Positions 56,784 through 64,000 of a stretch of 64,000 nt of DNA are shown here, piece by piece. A program made the translations under genes and the position numbers. Position 1 is the first letter of the stretch. Each line of letters starts with the position of its first letter. This DNA is from a bacterium (lineage in GTDB: Bacteria; Desulfobacterota; Binatia; HRBIN30; CADEER01). The stretch spans positions 1 through 64,000 of the forward strand of contig JAUIGL010000027.1 of assembly GCA_030430165.1 (NCBI GenBank), written 5' to 3'. The notes below the pieces were generated by a model, which saw nothing but the letters and a program-made list of their open reading frames with translations, was not told the origin of the DNA and searched no databases.

Positions 56784-58012
56784 GACCGTTCTTCAAGGTC
56801 GTTTCGACCGACGAAGCACGCGCCCGCATCCGCGAGACCGATCCGATCAGCAGCGAGTCGATTGCGACACGCGACGCGAGCGGACGCGTGCTGGCCCGCG
56901 ACATCGTCGCGCCGATCGACATGCCGCACTTCGACCGCGCCAACATGGACGGCTTCGCGGTGGTCGCTTCCGACACCTTCGGCGCATCTTCGGGGACGCC
57001 GGCCTACCTCGAAATTCTCGGGTCGGTCGAGATGGGTCAGACAGCGCGCAAGCGACTGAGCAAGGGGAAAGCGTTTCGCGTCGCGACCGGCGCCATGCTG
57101 CCGCCCGGAGCGGATGCAGTCGTCATGGTCGAGCACACCGACGAGGTCGGCGAGCTGGTCGAGATTCACAAAGGCGTGTCGCCGTGGCAGCACGTGCTGC
57201 GCGCTGGCGAGGACGTCGAGAAGGGAACGACGGTGATGGCCGCCGGCCGCCGCCTGCGACCGCGCGACATCGGCGCTCTCACCGGACTGGGAATCACCCG
57301 CGTGCGCGTCCACCGGCGCCCGCGAATCGGACTCATCTCGACCGGCGACGAAATCGTCCCCCCCGAGCGCAAGCCGCGCCCGGGGCAAGTGCGAAACGTC
57401 AACCAGTTCTCGCTCGCGGCGATGGCCGAATCGGTCGGCGCCGACGTCGTCGACTACGGCGTCATCAACGATGCCGCCGGAGACCTGGCCAAGACGCTCT
57501 CCAAGTCGTTGCGGTCCGAAGACGTCGTCTTTCTCTCCGGCGGCAGCTCGGTCGGGGTCAAGGATCTCACCACCGACGTAATCATGTCGTTTCCCAACTC
57601 GGAGATCGTCTTCCACGGGATCTCGGTCGCCCCGGGCAAGCCGACGATCCTCGCACGGGCCAAGGGTAAGCCGATCGTCGGCCTGCCCGGACACCCGGTC
57701 TCGGCGCTGGTCATCTTCGACCTGTTCGGCGCTCCGCTGCTGCGCATTCTCGGCGGCGAAGGCGCAGCCGACGCGTTTCAACCGGCGCAGACAACTCGCG
57801 CCGTGCTGGCGCAGAACGTCGCTTCCAAGCCGGGCCGCGAGGACTACATCCGCGTCAAGCTGGAGCAAGTCGACGGACGCTCGGTGGCAACACCCATGCC
57901 CGGAAAATCCGGTGCGATCTTCAACCTGGTCGCCGCCGACGGCTTGGTTCGCGTTCCCGCCAACGCCGAGGGCATCGACGAGGGAAGCGAAGTCGACGTG
58001 ATTCGCTTCTGA
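56753..58012 (+). CDS. moeA: Molybdopterin molybdenumtransferase MoeA
   Basis: A 419-residue enzyme that inserts molybdate into adenylylated molybdopterin. It starts at ATG 56753, inside the nitrilase gene, with AGGAG 5 nt upstream. The domains run MPHFDRANMDGFAVVASDTFG (domain I), GAMLPPGADAVVMVEHT, RIGLISTGDEIVPPERKPRPG, FLSGGSSVGVKDLTTDVI and GKPIVGLPGHPVSALVIFD. The C-terminal domain IV ends in EVDVIRF. A second MoeA-type protein with an extra domain is encoded at 60353. Confidence 0.95.
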   Translation: MPRAQSAPRVRPFFKVVSTDEARARIRETDPISSESIATRDASGRVLARDIVAPIDMPHFDRANMDGFAVVASDTFGASSGTPAYLEILGSVEMGQTARKRLSKGKAFRVATGAMLPPGADAVVMVEHTDEVGELVEIHKGVSPWQHVLRAGEDVEKGTTVMAAGRRLRPRDIGALTGLGITRVRVHRRPRIGLISTGDEIVPPERKPRPGQVRNVNQFSLAAMAESVGADVVDYGVINDAAGDLAKTLSKSLRSEDVVFLSGGSSVGVKDLTTDVIMSFPNSEIVFHGISVAPGKPTILARAKGKPIVGLPGHPVSALVIFDLFGAPLLRILGGEGAADAFQPAQTTRAVLAQNVASKPGREDYIRVKLEQVDGRSVATPMPGKSGAIFNLVAADGLVRVPANAEGIDEGSEVDVIRF

Positions 58013-58018
58013 GCGAAA

Positions 58019-59026
58019 TCACTCGCGGCCGAGCTCGATTCGGTCCAGTGCGCGCACGCGCAAGCGCTCGTTCTCGTCGAAACTATCTTCGATCAGCGCA
58101 TCGACGGCGCGCTGCTTGGCGACGGGATCGAGGTTGGCATCCGACTCGATCAGCGAGCGCTGCCTGCGAAACTGGTCGACCCGACCGCGCCACTCGTTGC
58201 GGCGCCGATCGAGCGCCGCGAGGCGGTCGGCAGCTTCCGCACCGAAGCGATCCTCGCGCAGTCGCTGCACCTCGTCCTGGTTGCCGCCGGCGGCGCGCAG
58301 CGCCGCCTCGTCGCGCGACAGCTCGAGCGGCGCGGTCGCTGCCCGGCGTGCCGCAACGACCTCGGCGGGCAGCTCCGCTTCGAGCGCGGCGACCTGGCGT
58401 TCGCGCTCTTCCGGCGACAAGCTCGCGTCGCTTTGCGTCCGCTCGATGTGCGCCGCGACCAAGGCGTACTCGAGATCTTCACCGAACAGCAGCGGTGCAT
58501 CGTCGCCGAAGGTCTCGCTCCGCAGATCCGCGATCGCGAGAATTCGCTCCTCGACGGTTTCGCCGTCGCCACTCGCCGCATACAGCGCGGCGGCGCGGCG
58601 GCGATAGTCGAGATAGCTCGCCAACAGGTCGATCGCCTGCGAGCGCGCCGGCTCTTCGAGGCGCTGCTCGATCTCGGCTTCGATCCGGCCGACGATGACC
58701 GAGTCCGCCACCTCCCCGCTGGCCAGGAAGTAATAGTCGAAGAACCGCAAAACTCCCGGGTCGAGGATCAGGTTGCCGGATTCATCGCTCGCCAACGCAC
58801 CGTCCGGCACGGTCTGCCGCAGGGATTTCCACTCCCCCGGCTCGGCGCGGGCGGGCACCCGGTTGCCATGCTCGCCACGCCGCGGCGGGCGCAACGTGGA
58901 CCCGACGGGCTCGGCCGCCAACCTCTGAAGCTTGCGCCCTGGCTCGACCTGTTCCGCCGGCCAAATCCAAAGTGCGGCGATCACCGCCAACGCGGCCGCC
59001 GTGACCGCCAAGTAGATTCTGGACAA
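58019..59026 (-). CDS. lifO: Lipase-specific foldase (lipase chaperone, LifO/Lif)
   Basis: A 335-residue membrane-anchored steric chaperone. It begins MSRIYLAVTAAALAVIAALWIWPAE, one N-terminal transmembrane helix, then a periplasmic variable region and the foldase signature RFFDYYFLASGE (residues 94-105), followed by long helices rich in Glu and Arg. TTG 59026 is the start, with GGAG 6 nt upstream. It is required to fold the secreted lipase encoded directly upstream. A strong hairpin separates the two. Confidence 0.93.
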   Translation of the reverse strand: MSRIYLAVTAAALAVIAALWIWPAEQVEPGRKLQRLAAEPVGSTLRPPRRGEHGNRVPARAEPGEWKSLRQTVPDGALASDESGNLILDPGVLRFFDYYFLASGEVADSVIVGRIEAEIEQRLEEPARSQAIDLLASYLDYRRRAAALYAASGDGETVEERILAIADLRSETFGDDAPLLFGEDLEYALVAAHIERTQSDASLSPEERERQVAALEAELPAEVVAARRAATAPLELSRDEAALRAAGGNQDEVQRLREDRFGAEAADRLAALDRRRNEWRGRVDQFRRQRSLIESDANLDPVAKQRAVDALIEDSFDENERLRVRALDRIELGRE

Positions 59027-59036
59027 TGCTGCTCCG

Positions 59037-59068
59037 GCGGTCCGGCGCCCGCGAGGACGCCGGACCGC
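59037..59068 (-). promoter_or_regulatory. Hairpin between lipase and foldase genes
   Basis: GCGGTCCGGCG / CGCCGGACCGC, an 11-bp stem with a 10-nt loop, lies in the 48-bp intergenic spacer. The foldase Shine-Dalgarno (GGAG, 59035-59032) starts right at its foot. It may protect the lipase mRNA or lower foldase translation. Confidence 0.5.
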
Positions 59069-59074
59069 ACCCGA

Positions 59075-60352
<1,278 letters not shown>

Positions 60353-62335
60353 ATGAGTACCGCCAACAAACTCGCACGACGCACCAAATACCTGAACAAG
60401 AAGTCGCTCGCCGAAACGCTCGCGCTGTTCGTCGACACGATCGACGGCGCCGCCGACCGAGAGACGATCGCGGTCGAGGATAGTCTCGGCAGAGTCACGG
60501 TCGCCCCGGTCTTCGCCAAGATCTCGGTGCCGCATTACCACGGCGCGGCAATGGACGGCATCGCGGTGCGCGCGGAAGATACGTTCGGCGCCAGTGAAGG
60601 CAATCCGATCGTCCTGAAGAAGGCACCCGCCCGAGTCGCGAAGGGCAAGACACCGAAGGGCGTCTTCGCCTACGTCGACACGGGACATCCGCTACCCGCT
60701 TGGGCCAACGCCGTGGTCATGATCGAGAACGTGATTCCGGCCGAGGGAAGCGGGCTGACGCTACACGCCGCCGCGGCTCCGTGGCAGCACATTCGCCTGG
60801 TCGGCGAAGACGTCGTCGCCACCGAGCTGCTGCTGCCGCGCGGGCACCGGATTCGTCCGTTCGACATCGGCGCACTGCTCGCCGCCGGATTGGTCGAGGT
60901 CGAAGTCGCCCGCCGGCCGACGGTGGCGATCATCCCCACCGGGAGCGAGCTGATCGAGCCCGGCGACCGGCGCAAGCCGGGGGCGATCACCGAGTTCAAC
61001 TCACGAGTCGCGGCCGCCTTCGTCAGCGAGTGGGGCGGATCTCCGCAGCGCTTGCGGCGGGTGCGCGACGATCCGAAAGCCATCGAATCGGCCGTCAAGC
61101 GCGCCGCCGCCAAGCACGACGTGGTCGTCATCATCGCCGGCTCGTCCGCAGGCGAGCGCGACTTCACGGTCGGCGTCCTCAGCAAGCTCGGCGAAGTGCT
61201 GGTGCACGGCATCGACATCATGCCCGGCAAGCCGGCGATCTGCGCCACGGTCGGCGACACGCCGGTGCTCGGCCTGCCCGGCTATCCGGTGTCGGCAATC
61301 GTCGTCTGCCAGCAAGTCCTGCACCCGCTGCTGGCGCGCCTGCAGGGCCGCCAGCCGGAACCGCCGCAGACCGTGCGCGCCCTGGTGCCGCGCAAGCTGC
61401 CATCGCGCCTCGGCCACGAAGAGTTCGTGCGCGTCACGCTGGGAAAAGTCGGCGACCGAGTCGTAGCCAACCCGCTCGGCCGCGGCGCCGGCGTCATCAC
61501 GACGATGGTTCGCGCCGACGGCTTCCTGCGCGTCCCCGCGCTCGACGAAGGAGTCAACGCGGGAGAAGAGGTCGACGTCGAGCTGCTGCGCCCGGTGAGC
61601 GAGATCGATCGAACCATCGTCTTCAGCGGCAGCCACGACCTCACCGTCGGCGTGCTCGAAGACTGCCTGAAGCAGACGGCTCCCGAGCTCAAGATCTCCG
61701 CGTCGAGTGTCGGCAGCCTTGGCGGACTGGTCGCGCTCAAACGCGGCGAAGCGCACCTGGTCGGCTGTCATCTGCTCGACCCGGCGACCGGCGAATACAA
61801 CCTCCCCGACATCCGCAAGGTCTTCGGCAAGAGCTCCGGTGTCCGCGTGGTCAACCTGGTGATCCGCGAACAGGGCCTGATCTGCGCCAAGGGCAATCCG
61901 AAGAAGATCCGTTCGCTGCGCGACCTCACCAAGAAGGGGGTTCGTTTCGTCAACCGCCAACCCGGCGCCGGCACGCGGGTCCTGCTCGACCACAAGCTGA
62001 AGAAGCTGCGAATCAAGCCCGAGCGCATCGACGGCTACGAACGCGAAGAGTTCACCCACATGGCCGTCGCCGTCGCGGTCGCCAGCGGGCTCGCCGACTG
62101 CGGCCTCGGAATCCGTTCCGCCGCCGAAGCGCTCGGGCTGAGCTTCGAACCAATCGAGCAGGAAGACTACGACCTGGTTCTGCGCGAAGACTTCGCCCGC
62201 TCGGCAAAGGGCGAGAAGCTGATCGAGGCGATTCGCTCGCCAGCGTTCAAGCGGGCTGTCGCCAAGCTCGGCGGCTACGACACCCGCCGTTCGGGCGTAG
62301 AAAAGGAAATCGCATCAAAGAAGCGGAAGCGTTGA
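60353..62335 (+). CDS. MoeA fused to a substrate-binding-like domain
   Basis: A 660-residue protein with two parts. Residues 1-410 are a MoeA: SVPHYHGAAMDGIAVRAEDTFG, ANAVVMIEN, TVAIIPTGSELIEPGDRRKPG, IAGSSAGERDFTVGVL and GLPGYPVSAIVV. Residues 420-640 are a periplasmic-binding-protein fold (FSGSHDLTVGVLEDCL, VKSGEAHLVGCHLLDP-like, QPGAGTRVLLDHKL, EFTHMAVAVAVASGLADCGLG), as in MoeA-ModA-type or LysR-like fusions in archaea and deltaproteobacteria. The second part would sense or deliver molybdate or tungstate in the cytoplasm. The C-terminus is Lys-rich. The start is ATG 60353. Confidence 0.92.
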   Translation: MSTANKLARRTKYLNKKSLAETLALFVDTIDGAADRETIAVEDSLGRVTVAPVFAKISVPHYHGAAMDGIAVRAEDTFGASEGNPIVLKKAPARVAKGKTPKGVFAYVDTGHPLPAWANAVVMIENVIPAEGSGLTLHAAAAPWQHIRLVGEDVVATELLLPRGHRIRPFDIGALLAAGLVEVEVARRPTVAIIPTGSELIEPGDRRKPGAITEFNSRVAAAFVSEWGGSPQRLRRVRDDPKAIESAVKRAAAKHDVVVIIAGSSAGERDFTVGVLSKLGEVLVHGIDIMPGKPAICATVGDTPVLGLPGYPVSAIVVCQQVLHPLLARLQGRQPEPPQTVRALVPRKLPSRLGHEEFVRVTLGKVGDRVVANPLGRGAGVITTMVRADGFLRVPALDEGVNAGEEVDVELLRPVSEIDRTIVFSGSHDLTVGVLEDCLKQTAPELKISASSVGSLGGLVALKRGEAHLVGCHLLDPATGEYNLPDIRKVFGKSSGVRVVNLVIREQGLICAKGNPKKIRSLRDLTKKGVRFVNRQPGAGTRVLLDHKLKKLRIKPERIDGYEREEFTHMAVAVAVASGLADCGLGIRSAAEALGLSFEPIEQEDYDLVLREDFARSAKGEKLIEAIRSPAFKRAVAKLGGYDTRRSGVEKEIASKKRKR

Positions 62336-62379
62336 ACCGCGCCGGCACAACCGACGAAGGTCAATGAGATCGGCCAAGA

Positions 62380-62640
62380 CTTCCCCCCCTATGCGGCTGT
62401 CGATTTTCTCCAGTGACCGCCGCACCGCCTGTGATCCCCTCTCCCTCCGGGAGAGGGCCAGGGTGAGGGCGTATCCAATGGCTGCGGTACGCAAACCGTT
62501 GTGCCGCATTGGCTAGCGACGCCTTTCCTATCGGTCCCGTCATCTTTAATCCTCTCCCGCCAGCAATGCGGGAGAGGGATTCTGTGCGCGCTTCGCGCGT
62601 TTCGTTCGAGAAAATCGACAGCCCCCTATGGGGGAGGATT
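62380..62640. mobile_element. MITE-like element with inverted repeats and CTCTCCC hairpins
   Basis: GGCTGTCGATTTTCTC at 62395-62410 is exactly repeated in reverse at 62608-62623, flanked by C-rich/G-rich ends (CCCCCCTAT, and CCCCCTATGGGGG). Inside are CTCTCCC-TCC-GGGAGAGG followed by GGGTGAGGG, the same core as the element at 2581, and CTCTCCCGC/GCGGGAGAGG. It fills the gap after the MoeA fusion. Confidence 0.5.
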
Positions 62641-62762
62641 GAGGAGAGGGAGTCTCTAACGACGTCGGCGGAGCCGACGCACCACCCCTTCGCTCCTTTG
62701 CTCCTTCGCTCCTTGGCGTTGTTCAGTTCTCTTGACGTTGAGGTACGACTCGCGTCGATTCC
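62641..62762. repeat. Short palindrome and CTTTGCTCCTTCGCTCC repeat
   Basis: CGTCGGC-GGA-GCCGACG at 62663-62679 is a hairpin with the same GGA loop as one unit of the lexA array. 62689-62719 carries the words TTCGCTCCTTTGCTCCTTCGCTCCTTGGCG, a single arm of another dispersed word family. No gene. Confidence 0.5.
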
Positions 62763-63623
62763 TCATTTGGACAGCCACCAGCGGTCGCCGTCGCGAGCGA
62801 CGCGCTCCTCGCGGAGTAGCTTGCGCAGGTGCGCGTCCACCGACATGCCCGCGGCGTGGTGCAGGAACTCGGGAACGTCCGTGTACATACGCTTCACCAG
62901 GTCGGGAATCGTCTCCAGCCCCGCTTCGAGGCCGTCGATGATCTGATCCTCGCGCAGTTGGCGGTGCTGCAGATACTCCTCGATCTTTTCGCGCGGATTG
63001 CGAATGCACGGCCCGTGCGCCGGGTAGATCACCTTCGCATCGAAGTCGAGCAAGCGGTGCAGCGAACGAATGTAGTCGCCGAGGTCGCCGTCCGGCGGGA
63101 TCACCGTCGTCCCGGCGCCGAGTACGACGTCGCCAGTGATCAACGCTTCGTCCTCGGGAACGAAGTAGCAGAGGTGGTCCTTGGCGTGGCCCGGTGTGTG
63201 GATCGCCTGCAAGGTCGCGCCCTCGGTGGTAACCACGTCCTCGTCGTCGAGCACCGTGATCTCGACGTCGCCGTCGAGCTCCGGCCACGGTTTCTTGGAA
63301 ACCGAAACCGCCCCGTATTCGGACTGGATGTGGGCGACCCCGCCGATGTGATCCGGGTGGGCGTGGGTCAGCACGATCCCCGAAAGCCCCTCGGCGCCGT
63401 GCTCCTGCATCGCCTGGCGCAGCAACGGCATGTACGCGTCCATCCCCTGTCCGGTGTCGACCAGCAGCGGATGCGAGCCGGTCCCGATGATGTAGGTATT
63501 GGTACCGGGACCGGTGAACATCCCCGGATTCTGGCCGAGCACGACGGTGACCCGCTCCGACCAGCGGTCGATGTCCGGCATGTCGAGACCGATCATCGAA
63601 TCGGTGACGACGCGCTTCTTCAT
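62763..63623 (-). CDS. Metallo-beta-lactamase-fold hydrolase (LACTB2-like)
   Basis: A 286-residue protein. The metal-binding motif is THAHPDHIGG, with His in HTPGHAKDHLCY, Asp in LITGDVVLGAGT and His in YPAHGPCIRNPREKI. The C-terminal winged-helix-like tail resembles LACTB2-type nucleases, though hydrolase roles are common. ATG 63623 overlaps the Nudix stop by four bases (ATGA), so the two are coupled. Confidence 0.92.
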   Translation of the reverse strand: MKKRVVTDSMIGLDMPDIDRWSERVTVVLGQNPGMFTGPGTNTYIIGTGSHPLLVDTGQGMDAYMPLLRQAMQEHGAEGLSGIVLTHAHPDHIGGVAHIQSEYGAVSVSKKPWPELDGDVEITVLDDEDVVTTEGATLQAIHTPGHAKDHLCYFVPEDEALITGDVVLGAGTTVIPPDGDLGDYIRSLHRLLDFDAKVIYPAHGPCIRNPREKIEEYLQHRQLREDQIIDGLEAGLETIPDLVKRMYTDVPEFLHHAAGMSVDAHLRKLLREERVARDGDRWWLSK

Positions 63624-64000
63624 TTCGTCCCCCCGGAGGCGAGCAGAGGCGCCGCGCGGTACAGAGCCGCCAGCGATTTGCCGTCGACGATGTCGCCGCG
63701 CTGCGCCATCGCGTGCACCTCGTCGAGCGCGATCGCCTGCGCCTCGAGCACCTCGTTGTCGTCGAGATTCTGTTTGCCCGGCGACAGCTCGCGCGCCAGA
63801 TAGAGATAGATCACCTCGTCGCAGAACCCCGGAGCGGTCAGCATCTCGCCGAGCGCGTCCCAGCGCCCGGCGACCAAGCCCGCTTCTTCCTGCAGCTCGC
63901 GTTTGGCGCAGGCAAGTGGCTCTTCTCCGGGCTCGACGATCCCGGCCGGAACCTCCCAGATCTCGTGGCCGAGAGCGTGGCGGAACTGGTAGACGAGAAC
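63620..64000 (-). CDS. Nudix hydrolase, 5' end beyond window
   Basis: The C-terminal 126 residues of an ADP-ribose-pyrophosphatase-type Nudix protein. The Nudix box is GX5EX7REX2EEXGL, seen as GIVEPGEEPLACAKRELQEE followed by AGL, and EIWEVPAG precedes it. YLARELSPGKQNLDDNEVLEA continues the family pattern. The start is beyond the right edge. It overlaps the next gene in an ATGA junction. Confidence 0.92.
   Translation of the reverse strand, partial: VLVYQFRHALGHEIWEVPAGIVEPGEEPLACAKRELQEEAGLVAGRWDALGEMLTAPGFCDEVIYLYLARELSPGKQNLDDNEVLEAQAIALDEVHAMAQRGDIVDGKSLAALYRAAPLLASGGTK

Overview
The window is about 64 kb of GC-rich (roughly 65% by eye), densely coded bacterial chromosome with 52 supported genes, counting two cut by the window edges, plus one gene remnant. 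No rRNA, tRNA, prophage, intact insertion sequence or CRISPR array was seen. The gene content suggests a metagenome-type deltaproteobacterium-like organism, possibly the candidate phylum Binatota. The reasons are several secreted proteins with dockerin-like Cys/Asp repeats and long Thr-Pro linkers, a Myxococcus-type Cys-rich repeat, two F420-type enzymes, DUF1800/DUF1501 proteins and a double-length UvrA. This placement is inference only.

Layout. 1-9.1 kb: envelope acyltransferase and GT2 glycosyltransferase, then mostly exported proteins (dockerin, kelch, sugar dehydrogenase-like, Cys-rich), with a small GlsB-like membrane protein beside a BON-LysM protein. 9.4-16.3 kb: msrA, then a promoter-RBS-terminator defined operon of a CX4CH protein, DUF1800 and DUF1501, followed by an orphan HExxH protein. 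16.6-23.6 kb: MazF-type toxin-antitoxin pair, glutathione transferase, a cluster of Thr-Pro/Cys-rich secreted proteins, a methyltransferase with a GNAT remnant fused behind its stop, and an HxlR regulator. 23.7-34 kb: molybdopterin oxidoreductase, a striking array of punctuated palindromes, lexA, an FG-GAP lipoprotein, a penicillin-acylase-like hydrolase, an LLM F420 oxidoreductase and an FAD dehydrogenase. 34-42 kb: tandem-fused uvrA and lon. 42-55.7 kb: alcohol dehydrogenase, epoxide hydrolase, deazaflavin nitroreductase, the pabB-pabC-sulfatase operon, a degenerate HtrA-like/ATP-grasp-like pair, then galE with a DsbA-family protein, gloB with a small membrane protein and a VOC protein, and PhaR. 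56-64 kb: nitrilase-moeA, secreted lipase with its foldase, a second MoeA fused to a substrate-binding-like domain, a metallo-beta-lactamase-fold protein and a Nudix hydrolase.

How the genes work together. Two MoeA-type proteins and a formate-dehydrogenase-type oxidoreductase indicate molybdenum cofactor use. LexA and UvrA give a DNA-damage module whose two promoters share a TTCGCTAT/TTCGC motif. The lipase needs the adjacent foldase for secretion. PabB and PabC feed folate synthesis. Many catabolic and detoxification enzymes (PhyH, GST, LLM, epoxide hydrolase, nitrilase, lipase, GloB, VOC) fit a generalist heterotroph handling lipids and xenobiotics.

The non-coding DNA is unusually structured. 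Many intergenic gaps carry an inverted-repeat element built from short reiterated words, and at least eight unrelated word families occur. The most remarkable is the 266-bp array before lexA: four GTCCCAA-hairpin units mirrored by four hairpin-TTGGGAC units, several with the GCGAAGC mini-hairpin core.
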